Shown piece by piece: positions 1 through 12,191 of a stretch of 64,000 nt of DNA. This DNA comes from Dryomyza anilis. Taxonomy: Eukaryota; Arthropoda; Insecta; Diptera; Dryomyzidae. How positions within the stretch are numbered: position 1 is the first letter of the stretch; every line of letters begins with the position of its first letter. The stretch lies in the NCBI GenBank assembly GCA_951804985.1, contig OX638131.1, positions 5,122,630-5,186,629 of the forward strand. The letters are read 5' to 3'. A program made the translations under genes and the position numbers. The notes beneath the pieces were generated by a model that saw nothing but the letters and a program-made list of their open reading frames with translations, did not search any database and was not told where the DNA came from.

Positions 1-452
1 AATTTATTATTTTTTTTTTTGCTAAAACTTTTCAAAGCATTTTTTGCTTTTGCTCCATAGACTGCTAAAAGAAAAGAAAAATTATAAAAAATATACCTCA
101 CATTATTACGAAAACCAACGTGGTGTAAACAGCTTCTTAGTCGTTGGTGGCTGGCAACGCGTTACGTTACGCCAGACCCCCATTGTTTGAGCCGCGTTAA
201 TACACGCTGTATTAAATTAGAGACGGTCTAAGTATTGTATGCAAAAATTTGCCAGCACTGGGTTGATGTGAAAATTCAACAAAACAACGCCATAATTTGC
301 TCAAAGTCGGCCGGAAATTATAACAAAAAAAAAACTGAAAAATTTCACATAAAATTTAAATAATTAGTGCAACATATATCAGTTGAACATAAATTAAGAT
401 AATGATGCTTATTAATTTTTAAAATTGTTTGCAATTATTTGAAAAATCTATT
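1..452. other. AT-rich non-coding DNA with a mixed-composition block
   Basis: No coding region is supported here. Bases about 110-330 are less AT-rich than the flanks and contain several CG-containing words, so they could be 5' untranslated or regulatory DNA of the candidate exon that follows. No core promoter element is convincing. Confidence 0.4.
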
Positions 453-780
453 ATGTCTGCCGCACAAAAGAAGTCACAACGATCGCATGTCATTTACAGT
501 GTTGTAAAACGTGAACTGAGCAACACTTGCTGTAGTATTCGCCACTTAATCGGCGGCTCATACTCGCCGACGGCCATGGAAATGCGCTGCAATCAGCCAA
601 AATGCTGCAGCATACCTCGAGGGTCCAGCACGGCGACACGGCGTCAAAGTTGTAGCCAATTAATGAGTTGTGTGTGGAAAATCAATAATACGTCAGCCGT
701 AATGACGTCGACGCAAAGTTGTTGTCACAACGCGGAAATTACAAAACGTGGGAATCGAACAAAACGTGACCATGAAGATG
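453..780 (+). CDS. Candidate alternative first coding exon, function unknown
   Basis: An open stretch begins at ATG 453 (MSAAQKKSQRSHV...) and runs 109 codons plus one base to a possible donor, GATG|GTAATC, at 780/781. The frame closes seven bases beyond it. Base composition is clearly less AT-rich than the neighbourhood. The predicted peptide is basic and rich in Cys, Ser and Thr, with no motif I recognise. The donor would leave a phase 1 junction, the phase used by every other exon proposed for the plus-strand gene, so it could be a far-upstream alternative start. It could equally be a chance ORF in a conserved non-coding block: the donor is mediocre and codon use is not distinctive. Confidence 0.25.
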
Positions 781-1009
781 GTAATCGTTGAAATTATCAT
801 TATGTTTTTTAAAAAATTCCATTTAGTATGAGTATCATTTTGACATTTAGTCTAACATTATAGAGAAAGCGTAGTTAATCGTTTGAAGATATCAGAACAC
901 TTCATGTCTTGTATCACTTTGGAACCGGTTGTTTTCAGTTCAACTTTTCAATTTTATGTTTTTGAGATAAATGCATCGTAGTTGCTGTTTTTGTAGATTT
1001 TTGTCATTT

Positions 1010-1233
1010 TTGACATACCATTAAATTAATAGTTTTTACTATTGAAATTAGTCAATAGAATATTTGTCCGATAAACTATTAACTCAATCGGTGAATCCTA
1101 TTAAATACTACAAAATACTATAACATTTATTTGAGTTTGTATGAAAATATTTATTATTTGTATACTATTAATTCAATAACTGTCCTATTGACAAATTTTA
1201 ATGGGATTTTATAATTTTTTTTTCTGAGTGTAG
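1010..1233 (+). mobile_element. MITE family with CTACACTCA ends, copy 1
   Basis: The right end reads TCTGAGTGTAG (1223-1233). The interior shares blocks with the copy at 1543-1763: ACTATTG.AATTAGTCAAT near the left, and CAATAACTGTCCTATTGACAA about 180 bp later. The left terminal repeat is eroded, so the left boundary is approximate. It is non-coding and non-autonomous by its size. Confidence 0.55.
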
Positions 1234-1369
1234 TATTATGTTCTAGAAAAGTTAATTTTTTGGACGCTTTATACTTAAAATCATTACTAGTTCGAACTGT
1301 TTAATGTTTTACGAAATTTTAAATTTAAATTGATATTGAGTTATATTTAATTATAAATTCTTGCCGGAA

Positions 1370-1520
1370 TAAATTGCCCCGTATAGTTTTATGGCCGACA
1401 CAATTATTTCCGAAGACAATTCTTCCTCGAGACAATTATTTCCGTAGACATTTATTCCACGATAGAACTTTAAATAATGCTCAAAGATAATTTTTTCCTG
1501 TATAATTCTTTGCCGGCATA
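1370..1520. repeat. Short degenerate minisatellite (ACAATTATTTCC-like unit)
   Basis: Roughly 17-base units of the type GACAATTATTTCCG recur five or six times with variation. A similar degenerate block lies at 3610-3800 (ACAATTCGTATCCG, ACAGTTCCTCCTCG). The two may be remnants of one family. Confidence 0.4.
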
Positions 1521-1542
1521 ATTCAAACCTAAAATATTTACA

Positions 1543-1763
1543 CTACACTCATATACCATAAAAATATAGTGTTTACTATTGCAATTAGTCAATGCGATAA
1601 ACTATTAATGTATTTGGAAAATCCCATTAAATCTATAAAATTATTTTTCAGTTTGTATGAATTTTTTTTTTTTTTTTGTATACTATTAAATCAATAACTG
1701 TCCTATTGACAATAGGATTTTATATTTGAATAGGATTTTATGAGATTTGACAATTGAGTGTAG
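1543..1763 (+). mobile_element. MITE family with CTACACTCA ends, copy 2 (complete)
   Basis: A perfect 9-bp terminal inverted repeat bounds the element: CTACACTCA at 1543-1551 and TGAGTGTAG at 1755-1763, total 221 bp. The interior matches copy 1 (1010-1233) and, in reverse orientation, the copy at 63673-63887. There is no ORF. Superfamily cannot be assigned because no target-site duplication is obvious. Confidence 0.7.
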
Positions 1764-2630
1764 ACAACAAATGCAGGCCTTTTTTATTTATGATTTTCCT
1801 TCCGATAGACTTCGAGATTATTATCACAACCTCATACACACTTTTTCATATTGCCATACTTTTTGAGTTACACGTATAATTGAGGCTACCAACTGTATAG
1901 TTTTTGGAAAGGCAGTACTCCTTTTCAATATGCTTTTCTAATAAAATAACCCAAATTCTAATTTGTCCTTCTGTTATGAATTATTTTTTTTTGTAATTAC
2001 TTATCTCTGATACTTTTCCAAAAGAAATCCCTAGTTTAGTTCTGGATTCCGATATAAACAATGTGTTCCTCTAACTCTATAGGTAGAAGGTTATGTTAAA
2101 TTTAATACGCAATCTCTTTTTATTCTTTTTATAAGTTGCATTTTTAATAGCGACTTCTTTTTCAAATTTTGAGAAATGACACGTCGCAAGTGCTACAATT
2201 ATCTCTAATATTTCCATATTTTCAATAATTATAAATATATTTTAATGACAAAAATAATAAAAGGTGTTTCGCATAACCTCCGTTTCAAGTCTTATTTAAG
2301 GAAGGGCAATACAATGTGTCCTTCTTTTTCCTACGACTTTCGTTTTCAAAATATCAGTTTTTCAATGAATTTTCATTAGTTTTGTAGTTATAGTAGAAAA
2401 AATAATAAATTGAATATTTGTAGAGATTTTGTCAAGCAATAATTCTGGATACAGTCCCAATTCTGATGAAATATATGTCAAATGTAGCTACAACATGGCC
2501 TTGCCATTGGAAGAGGTGTATGAAGACTTCATGCAGACCTTTAGATCTATCACTGCACCGGACTTCAATTGGAGAATTTTATACGGAATCAAATTCTTCA
2601 ATTGAAGACTAGTTCATTGATAGGTCTAAA
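1764..2630. other. AT-rich DNA, nothing recognised
   Basis: No supported gene, RNA or repeat boundary. Open frames are short and do not end in plausible splice sites. Confidence 0.5.
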
Positions 2631-3035
2631 CCCTAGTAGAAATTTTGGTAGGGCCATGGACATGAAGTGATCATGTCATTATTTGAGATGATCGGGATAT
2701 GACGAGGCTCATAATGTCTTTGTAACCTAAGGCCATGATTATGTACTGATCGGGCAATTCCCCATTTTAATATTTACCCGACAATTGCCTTGTCTGAGCC
2801 CGAGCATAATAGGGTTTCTCTCAATAATCTCGATCATTGACTGATGCTAATTTCGTTATGTGGAACAAGTAATGTAGCTATAATCGGGAACATTGACTGT
2901 TTAGATAATGTAAACCCTGCTATGGTAAGCATGATAAGTGCATGCAAAGGCAATGATCATATTTTCTCTAATAGGGCTTACGCAACGTAAATCCGATCAT
3001 TTTCCGATGGCGCATCGGGTAAATTTCTACTAGGG
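2631..3035. mobile_element. MITE-like element with 15-bp terminal inverted repeats
   Basis: CCCTAGTAGAAATTT (2631-2645) and AAATTTCTACTAGGG (3021-3035) are perfect inverted repeats bounding 405 bp of non-coding DNA. The right end recurs alone near 10751-10765 (TTTCTACTAGGG), and looser relatives of the ends are seen near 42900 and 58200, so this is a dispersed family. Size and lack of coding capacity indicate a non-autonomous DNA transposon. Confidence 0.65.
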
Positions 3036-4650
3036 AAGATCTGCTTGACGTCGAAAATCAGTTAAGTGATATGTCTAAAGGGTAAGGGTGCCGGTTGGTT
3101 TCAGATAAAGGAGCAGAACTAGAACCGATTTATACTATTTTTCTATAGGTTCACGACTGTGGTTTTCATAATCTCTATCAAAATCCGATAAAAAAAAAAA
3201 TAATAGTTTAGGAATTGCTCTGTGTCATTTTCGTACATAAAATCAAGTTTTCTTTGCTATATAAATTGTAACGAAAATGTCTCCGTAGTAGGAACGTACT
3301 TTTGAGATGCAAATATACTGAAAACAGTACAATTGTATCGATAATATCATCACTAATCCTCAGTATATAGACATATCTTAAATTTTTTTTTTTTGCATTT
3401 GACTGATCATTATATTGGTCGAAATACATTAGGTTAATTTCAAAATATTAGCAAAAGTGTTCTCAATGAAATACAAAAGAAATCAGATCGTAAACTCAAA
3501 TCTGTTAAAAATTTAAGATAAAAAGTGGAGTATGAGATCTTAATAATAATCTTAAAGTCCATCAGAAAATCTTATTAAGATCGCGTATAATTTTTTAGAT
3601 TGTGCTGTGTTTTTCCCCCCATACAATTGTTTTCCGAGACAATTCGTATCCGAAAAAAATGTACCCTGTGCTTATTCTTCGCGGGACAGTTCCTCCTCGA
3701 ACAGATTTTCCTTTCCCCTAAACCATTCTAGTTCACCGTGTCTATTCTTCCTGGAAACAATACTTGTCATAGACATGTTTTTCTCCCATATTGATTTTTC
3801 CATAATTTTGCTATAAAATGCTTTTTTATTTTTGCTTTAAGTTCAACATTTAAATATTGTGACACAATGTAATTCAATTCTGAAAAATTAAACTAATTTC
3901 CAAAAAATGTTCGAAGTCAGTTTGAAAAAATTCATAGAAAAATAAAATAAAAAAGTCAACAAACACATTTCCAAAGTGTTGTTCCAAATTATTTATTTTT
4001 TACAAGATAAAATAATGAAAACATTAGAAGATTAAATGCTTTAGCAAAAAAAAAAATGCTTTTGCGTTGTATGATCTAATTGCATAAAATTAAATCTATA
4101 AAAAATATAGAAAAATCAGCAGCATTGCAAATGGAAAATCGCATAATTTATGAGCCAAACAAAATGTAAAACGGAAAAAATATTTTTTACAAATAGCTAA
4201 AATAAATATAAATTTAAAATTGAGTATTTTAAGTGCGTCAACAACATGTGTTGCCGGGAGTTGGCAATTTGCAGCAGAAGATGCAGGCAAAAAAAACGCG
4301 TCTAAAAAAAATAATGTATGTCGGTTGTGCTAAATTTTATGGGCCTAAAAAAAATATTGAAAACAATTTTAAAATTTGCTATTTTAATTATTTATTTAGA
4401 AAATATGTAAAACATATTTTTATGTTTATGAAAATATGTAGGTTTTATCTATTTTAAGTGTTATGTAAAAAATATGTTTTAGAAATAAATGTGTTCTATA
4501 GACATACCATAAATTGTTTCTATTTAATTTGAAATGGTAAAGTTATTACAAAAAGTTAGCTATTTTGTACGTTAATTTGGACTATTTTCTAGCTAATTAT
4601 GTAGTATATTATTTTTTTAAATTCAATCTTCAATTTTTTAAAAATACTTA
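3036..4650. other. AT-rich DNA with a small degenerate repeat block
   Basis: Apart from the minisatellite-like block at about 3610-3800 (see 1370-1520) I see only AT-rich sequence with homopolymer runs. No gene is supported. Confidence 0.45.
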
Positions 4651-4659
4651 AAAAATAGT

Positions 4660-5300
4660 CTAAGAAAAGCAAACATTTTCGAGTTTAGATAAAGTATCTT
4701 AAAATATTTTTGGAATATTGCTTTTATTTTTATATTAAAATTTGTCTTGACAATTAGAAGAAAAATTACATTTAATGTTTTTGGGAAAACTGGTTTTGTA
4801 AAGCACTGTAATTATTTTATTCTAAAAAGTGGCTGAAAACAGCGTAAAAAATCGATTGCAAATTTCTTAAAAAAAAAAAAGTTAAACAATAGGTAAAAAA
4901 AAGTGATATAAGAAGTGTACATAGGAAATTTGTTTGGTTTTGTTAATATTCTTTTTATTAATATTAATTAATATTCTAAAAAATCAACATTTTTCAAGTT
5001 TAGATGAAAATATCTTGAAACTTAATTGAAATATTCCTTTTACTTTTTATATTAAAATTTATCTTAGCAATTAGTATTAAAACTGCGTTTAAAGTTTAAA
5101 GAAAAAATAATATTATAAAGTTCTGTAATTTTTGTATGCTAAAAAGTGAATGAAGTAATGTTCAAAATTTAGAATTTTATTTTCTTAAAAACGTTACATG
5201 CTACAAAAAAACTAATGATGCAGTCAAAATCAGCAATCGTGTTAAATAGAAATGATTTAAGGAATGTGCATTGAAAAATTCGTGTTGAATAGTATTATTA
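4660..5300 (+). repeat. Tandemly duplicated repeat, left arm of a long inverted repeat
   Basis: Two related blocks of about 210 bp, 4660-4870 and 4985-5195, share the string TTATATTAAAATTT and the CTAAAAAGTG segment about 90 bp further on. The second block is followed by GCAGTCAAAATCAGCA and CGTGTTGAATAGTATTATT. The same segments reappear in reverse complement at 6100-6390, giving an inverted repeat with arms of about 300 bp and a spacer of about 800 bp. Confidence 0.55.
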
Positions 5301-6099
5301 ATACAAAAACCTTTAATTTTTAAATAATTTAATAATAAACTGTTTAAATCATTTTATAATTTTATTTTTTTGCACATTCTCTTTGAAATTCTGAATTTTC
5401 TGACAATTCCAACAATGTCTCTCTATTTGCAATTATTTGGCTAAGTAGGGGTCAAACATTTTTTTCCCTACAACATTTCAGCCTTTGTTATGGTTAGTAG
5501 CCAATTTAATGGTCATGTTTTATGTTGTTGTATTTCCGAATTGCTAGTTGTTTTCAAACAATGACTCATAAATAAAAATACTTATTTAAATTTTATTTTA
5601 TTTTATTTTTTCCTGTATTTTAACTGCTCCACTTCGCATGGTTTCGGCTTTGTTCCAAGGACTTTTGCTGCTGTTTCTGTTTTTATCCATTTTGTCTACT
5701 ACTCTTCGGTTTTTATGATGCAAATGCAATTTTCTATGGTTTTTATTTATCTTAAATGCATCTTGTTATTTTTATAGTTTTTATTTTTTATTTGTAATTT
5801 TTTATTTTTAAAATTTTTTTATATCTTTTGTCGTCGTCTTCATTTTCTGCCTTGTTATTGTGTATTTTTATGCTGGCACACATAAATGCGTAAATTTTAC
5901 GCGAATCTTCATTTTGTAACAAATTCGATACTATATACAACGCCTTGTCTTCATTATGGATAGTCGACGACGTGCAACGTTGCCAGACTTTTAGTTTTTA
6001 TTATTTTTCTGTAGAATATAAGTCGTAGTTAAATTAATGCGCAAAATTAATGCGTGTGGTGCGTTGATTATTTTTATTTATTGTACGTTGAAAATTCCA
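5301..6099. other. Spacer between inverted arms, no gene seen
   Basis: AT-rich sequence containing a less AT-rich patch at 5620-5720 and 5830-5990. No coding exon or recognised element. Confidence 0.4.
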
Positions 6100-6430
6100 A
6101 TTACACTACTCAACACGAATTTTCCAATGAGCATTTCATATATCATTTTATTATAATTCGACGATGCTAATTTTGACTGTGTATTCAGTTTTTTAAGATC
6201 ATATACCGATTTTTAAAAGCAAATTAATTGAAATTTCAGGTTCTTCTTAGTCACTTTTTAGAATAGCAAAATGAATGAACTTTACAAAAGTAGTTTTAAA
6301 ACATTTTGACACGTCTATTTTAAGATAAATTTTAATATAAAATCGAATGTCAATATTGCAATTAGATATCAAGATATTTGACTCCGAAGTTAACAAAAAT
6401 TTGAATTTTTGTAGTCTTATTTTTTCTTTA
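6100..6430 (-). repeat. Right arm of the long inverted repeat / CACTACTCAACAC family
   Basis: Begins TTACACTACTCAACACGAATT and contains GACTGTGTATTCAG, then the reverse complement of the 4985-5195 block (ACTTTTTAGAATAGC..., AAATTTTAATATAAAA). The terminal motif recurs at 26940-27100 and 63484-63640, showing a dispersed foldback or MITE family. Confidence 0.55.
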
Positions 6431-6439
6431 GTAGTCTAA

Positions 6440-7860
6440 ACTATAAAATTTACTATGTTAGTGATATATGTTTCACATTTAAAAAAAAAAAAAATATTTT
6501 ACACGATGCAAAAAATAGGGCTCTCCCAAACATAATTTTGCAGGCATTAACATGTATGTTTGGAATTTTATGTAAACATATTATATAATTGACTGATAAA
6601 TCATTTGTAAACAGGGTTGTATTGTGGCTTGAACAGTGTTGTAATGAGCTCTGACTTACATTATAATATCACGGAAACATTTTAATGTTGGCCCTTAAAA
6701 TGGTGTATGTTCTAATGGAAACATAATAATTACTTCATCCAAACAAAATAAATATGTGAACCGAAACATAAATATGTTCAAATTTAAACATGATTTTGAA
6801 CGACCTGAATATAAATATGTTTCCAGTGAAACATATCAGTTGTTTCAGTACAAAAAGTAGTATGTTTGCATAGAAACATATTTAAATAATTTTGGAAAGA
6901 AATCCTGAAAATAAAATACAAATAAAATGTTGTTTTTTTTTTATTTATTTTTATTAAAAATCTTTAAACATGCACAGTGGAAAATTATAATAATAGAATT
7001 CATATACAAATTTTTAAATGCATAAATAAATAATTGGTTTAAAACTGCAAGTACAAGTGTCAGCATCAATGAATCCACAATTGAACCAGCAGACGCTAAA
7101 CCAGACGATCAAGGCTCGCTTTATATTTGGTACAGTTACAGTTCATCTCAGTACAGCACATAGCGTAGGCAAGGAATTCACGGAGGCTTTTGTAAAAAAC
7201 ATGCCAAATTTTGTTTGAAAATCGAAACACTTATTTTTATTTGTGGTTTTTTCACATTAGTTTCAGAACTTATATACTGCACTATATTATACTCTGTTAC
7301 TATTAGTACTTTTATAACACAATTTATATATTTATTTAATTTACAAATAACAAAATTATTACCAATGCGAACACGTTTTCTCAACGAACAACAAAAGACA
7401 CGTACGCAGAAAATGTCGACCAACGAGTGCCAACTTTATATACAAGAATTCATTTTTTGTTTGTTTTCAAACATCAGTATGTTTAAAATGACACTATACA
7501 TACTTTAAACGACGACAAATGAGACGTTCAACGAGTGCCAACTTCGTATACAAGAAGAATGTGGAAAGAATACATTTATTTAAATCCAATTTCATTTTTG
7601 TTTATTTTTAAACATTAATATGTTCAAACGATGGCAAAAGATGACGTGGGTCGAAAATGCTGTACAACGTTGCCAACTTCGTCAGTCGATAAATTATCAA
7701 ATTAAGACGAGCGTTGCGAACATACGTTGTATTTAGATTTGATTAGCATTTTCTGAGTTTCGAAACATAGTTTTAACCAAGTAATTTGCCAAGAAATATT
7801 TTATTCAAATGCATTTAAAATTTTATGTTGGTAATGTAACATATTTATGCTAAATTTGAC
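6440..7860. repeat. Region with recurring AAACATAT motifs and degenerate direct repeats
   Basis: Between about 6520 and 6900 the word AAACATAT or its complement recurs many times. Between 7370 and 7690 three related segments share CGAC.ACAAAAGA.ACG and GAGTGCCAACTT or GTTGCCAACTTCGT. These look like decayed dispersed or tandem repeats. The open frames here are short and mutually overlapping on both strands, so I do not call a gene. Confidence 0.4.
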
Positions 7861-8714
7861 AGATTCGGCTGGACAATATAATAATGTTTACACGTGAACA
7901 AAAATAAAATCAATTTCGATTATAATTTAATTACACTTCTTTCCTAATACATGTATGGTAATTTCGTATTACTTTTTAATTACATTCAAACATATTCAAA
8001 CAAATCTTTTCTATCCGTGTACATAGGTTTTTTAATATCCAATACATTACTAATCGGATTCTCCAGATGCATTAATAATTCTGAAATAAAATATCAATCT
8101 TTCTTAAATAGTTGTAAAGAACAGCATACAATTTAAAGAATCATGCTATGACATTCGTTTCGATATCATTTTGAGAGCCATACGAGAAGAAAGTGAATTC
8201 ACACGATATGGGACACTTTCTCGTAGCGATATCCAGCTTCAAATTGGACATACTTGTTCGGTTCGTTCTGTCCGCGTTTTCTCGATACGATACATTTTTA
8301 GATATCTGAACGATATCGAAGTAAAATTGATCAAAGTTCAAGATTGCTGCGAAAAATTTTGCGTTATTGATGTGATAAATGTTAAAATATCGTATCTTGA
8401 CAAAGATTTGGAATTTTAAAATTTTTAATCGATTTAGATCAAACTTTTTATCGAGACTGTATTGAGATGTCGATGAATTCATTCGATCGCGATACGATTT
8501 CGTATCTATATTATACTACAATTCGTTCGTAGATGAACGCAGATATCGTAACGAGATAATGTAGTTTATTCGAAACGAGAAAAAAACGTTTCTGGATCGA
8601 TATCATATCGAATATGAAGATTGATTCGAAAAACATTCCGACATCGATGTGATAAATATTTAAATATCGAATCTTTTCTTAGTAAAATTACTGTACGTAA
8701 AATTTAAAAAATTA
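7861..8714. other. Non-coding DNA rich in CGATATC words
   Basis: From about 8150 to 8660 the words CGATATC, CGATACGA and TCGTATC recur on both strands, giving a block less AT-rich than its surroundings that may be a diverged repeat. No gene is supported. Confidence 0.35.
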
Positions 8715-9012
8715 GTACCCAGCAAAACAAACGATAACGACATCATTTATAGGCTCGATAATCTATAATGATACGAAAACGATAAGGTTTTCGATAAAAA
8801 CGAACCTGTCTAAAACGATTTCGTTGTTTTTGTCCTTATAGATGTCGAGATGATATCATAAATAGATTTATTTTCGATAAACAAATTTTATTTGTTCAGA
8901 AAATTTTACTTTTTGACAAAGTTATAAAGAACACGCAATTAAGTTGTTAAAAAAAAAAATTATCATTATTATATCGAATTTAAAAATTATCGTTAAATGG
9001 TTTGTAGGGTAC
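8715..9012. mobile_element. MITE-like element (GTACCC ends, AAACGATAA subterminal)
   Basis: The left end GTACCCAGCAAAACAAACGA (from 8715) and the reverse complement of the right end, GTACCCTACAAACCATTTAA (ending at 9012), form an imperfect inverted repeat around 298 bp of AT-rich DNA. The AGCAAA..AAACGATAAC end recurs near 29333, and a related AACGATATCGTTTCTCTTGC near 51822, suggesting a family. Confidence 0.5.
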
Positions 9013-10340
9013 TTTTAAAACATTTTTTTTTTGATCGTAGTTAGTAAGTGAAAACTTCTATCATCGAAGAACAGACTGGGAAACTATCGAATATAAATTT
9101 AAAAAGTTTTCGTAATTGGTTTTTTCGTAACATTTTTCAATCTGAGGATTCCTTACTGAACTTATTACTTTAGATTTTAGGTAGGTATTTTCGAATAATT
9201 CTCATTTCGGTATAACTATGATTTGAAGTTTCGACATCTATCAATCATATTGATAGAACTTTTCATATAATATGCAATGTAAGAACTGACTTAGATTTCG
9301 TAGAAATTCTCAGATTCTCACTATATTTTCGCTGCGAAATCAAAATGAATGTCCTATGTACTTTGGGGACAAAATATTTTCATATTTTATATTAATGTTT
9401 TTTTAAAAACTTTTTCAAAAGACTTCTTTGCCTTATTTATAATTTACGCCATATGCAAACATACAATATTTCCACATTTCTATAAGTCTACAAACTCTCT
9501 TTTTCCAAGAGTCTTGTCGACGTGATATCTTCAAAAATCTAACATATAATTTATTCATATCTATCACTTGATAATGTTGAAAATGTCTGCTCCAATTAAC
9601 GCCACCTCTAGACATGAGTGCGAATTTAGTGGCTCACGGTGCACGGTGTGTGAGAAAGCACCTTGAGTGCAGCTCATTACTGATGTGCTCAAAATTGAAT
9701 ATAAACATGAAAATCTTAATTAGCGCAATTAACTTTATTAAACTGGGCAAATGCGTGATATCAGGATGTGAATTTGTGGGCATTATAAATAAACAACGTG
9801 ACTAAATGATGTCATGTTTAAAAATAGTAAAAAATATTTTCACTATTTTAATTTTTAATGAAATGCGCTCATAATATAAAAAGTTTTCTTTGAGATTTAA
9901 TTAATTCTGTTGACTTTATAGCAAATATAGCAAAGAGAGGTTCAAATGCTGAATTTTTATAATACTATTCAGTATTATAAATTTAAATATATTATTTAAA
10001 TTTAACATTTTAATATGTTTAAATCGATTGATTCCTATAAAGTTCAAAAATGAGTTCAATTTAAAATGTCTTTATTAATATTATTTCTGTTATTTAGAAA
10101 TAAAGTATTTCTAATTATTGAAATTCATAAAAATACCAAAACCTAATTCAGAAATGGCATTTACAATTTCATATCATTGATACGCACACGCGAGATTTTT
10201 GTATCCCTATCTCGAAAATTATCGAAATCTCATCTTGAATATTGAAAGTAATATAAAGTAATATCGATTTCAAAATTCAGTAAAACGAAACTAACTAAAA
10301 AGGAATACAAAATATAATTCGGAAATTCATATCATATTAT
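9013..10340. other. AT-rich DNA, nothing recognised
   Basis: No gene, RNA or bounded repeat is supported in this stretch. Confidence 0.45.
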
Positions 10341-10510
10341 ACCGAAAAAAAATAATCGACGTATATACAGCAACCGACATTAATTGAATTCATTAATCAA
10401 TCCACCAATGAAATTCACTAATTTAATATAAACATTTGCTATTCTTCGTTAATTGTATAATGAATGCAATGAATGTCGTTTGCTATATATACGTCGATTA
10501 TTTATTCTGT
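10341..10510. mobile_element. Palindromic MITE with ATAATCGACGTATATA arms
   Basis: The left arm carries AATAATCGACGTATATACAG and the right arm carries the reverse complement form CTATATATACGTCGATTATT, bounding about 170 bp. The element at 43083-43553 has closely related ends (TTTGCTATATTTACGTCGAA...TCTATGT), so this is a family with copies of different length. Confidence 0.65.
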
Positions 10511-11299
10511 GTAGTAATGAATACGAGCGAGATTTTCGTATATCGATCTCAAAAATGATTGGAATCTTGAATATTGTTTAGAATTTTCACGATTTTTTTA
10601 TTATAAAGTAATATCGACTTCAACTTTGAATATCGTTTCGATTCTCATTTATAAGAAATTTATCCTATTAGAGTAGACTTCATAGTGACCTGATTGTCCT
10701 TGTAATAGTTCAGGTAATGACAAGAAAAAAAGTGTCAATGATCATGAACTTGGACTAATTTCTACTAGGGATAATATCAACAGTCAAATTTTTTGAAATC
10801 TAAAATAGATCAATAGTTTTCAATTGTTCGTGTGTCATCTGATAAATTAATTAATTTTAAATGGAATTAAAAAAAAAAATTATATTTTCGAAAATTGAAT
10901 AATCAGAAAAATTAAACTTAAAAAGTAAAAAATTTCAGAAGATTTAAAGAAACAGCAAATTTTAAATTTTATTTGGTACTCACAGAATAGAGATTTGTAG
11001 CGCCAACGTATACGGTCCTGTCAACCGCTTAGTCGGTTCATATAGTCAAAATTAAAAGAATTTTAGTTTGTACGACAACCAATTACGAATTGTATTAGAA
11101 AAATTTGGAGTATGTATAGGCTAATGTTTCAAGCGACAATCGAATATGGTAGTTCCGAAAACAAATGTTTAGAAAATTCGTTTCAAGCGAATGAAGTTGG
11201 TTGTTACAACTAACTTTTTCGTTCTTCCAACCTCATGCCAAAAGATAAATTTTCTGTGTGTATATTTTGTATTATAAATGTAATTTCTGGTTTGTTTTA
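10511..11299. other. AT-rich DNA with remnants of dispersed repeats
   Basis: The segment 11195-11225 contains GAAGTTGGTTGTTACAACTA, whose reverse complement occurs near 52065-52090. A partial end of the CCCTAGTAGAAATTT family lies at about 10751-10765. No gene is supported. Confidence 0.4.
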
Positions 11300-12191
11300 G
11301 GGGAGACCGGGGCTAAGTCGACATCGGGGCAAAGTCAATAATTGCTTTAAAACGCGAATGGGATGTCAGATCAACTTAAAAATGATACTGTACACGTAAT
11401 ATTAAATGCCACTTTTACCAAAGAAGAGAAATCCAATTTGTGCTTGAACTTCAGTTTTTATGTAATAAAATGTGTCTTTTGACTCCAAAAGTTAGATATT
11501 AGAAACGCAGTATACTTGTACTTGCCTTTTAAGTTTTGATTATTTATATATTTTGTTGTGAGTTTTATGTAGTAAGGGGTTCACTTATCATGTCGTGTTG
11601 ATTTTATTTTATTTTTCCATTCAATTCGCATTTTTATGCCAATAATATTAGACTAAGTCTCGTGGGGTAAAGTTGACACATAAGCATTTGGTCAAAGTAG
11701 ATTCCGCGAAAATACAATTTATGAAACTTTTAGTTGAGATTGAGATTTACAAAATTGTCCATTCTTAAAATATAAGGAGACTTGTGAATCAGTTGACCAT
11801 GATTTAAGAAGTTATTGCTAAAAATAGATAAAATGTGAATTATATGAATAATGGTCAAACAATTTCGCGGGACCGGAACAAAACAGCGTGAATAGTTTTA
11901 ACTTGGAATATATAATTTAATCAAATTGAAAGATATAATCAAAAATGTGCATTTGCGGGAAAAGTGGGTAGTGTTGACTTTCCCCAGTCTACTTTCAGAA
12001 GCAGGTTTGAGATTGTGTCGCATTTGCATTTGTTTCGTGGAAACTAAATATTGTAGATCTTTACAGCTTATGGAACATTTTTAGCTAAGGAATCAATCTA
12101 TCCAACTGTATTATTATTTTTTTCCTATGTTATTGATATGGTGGTCAAAATTAGCATTGAAAAAAAGTGTAGACTTAGCCCCGGTCTCCCC
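11300..12191. mobile_element. Non-autonomous DNA transposon with GGGGAGACCGGGG inverted ends
   Basis: GGGGAGACCGGGGCTAAGTC begins at 11300 and its perfect reverse complement ends at 12191. The inverted repeat extends to about 24 bp with one mismatch. Both flanks read TA (TA|GGGG...CCCC|TA), compatible with a TA target duplication. Internal words GGGGCAAAGTCAA, GGGGTAAAGTTGACA and GTTGACTTTCCCC repeat the terminal motif in both orientations, as subterminal transposase-binding repeats often do. No transposase ORF is present in 892 bp. Confidence 0.75.
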
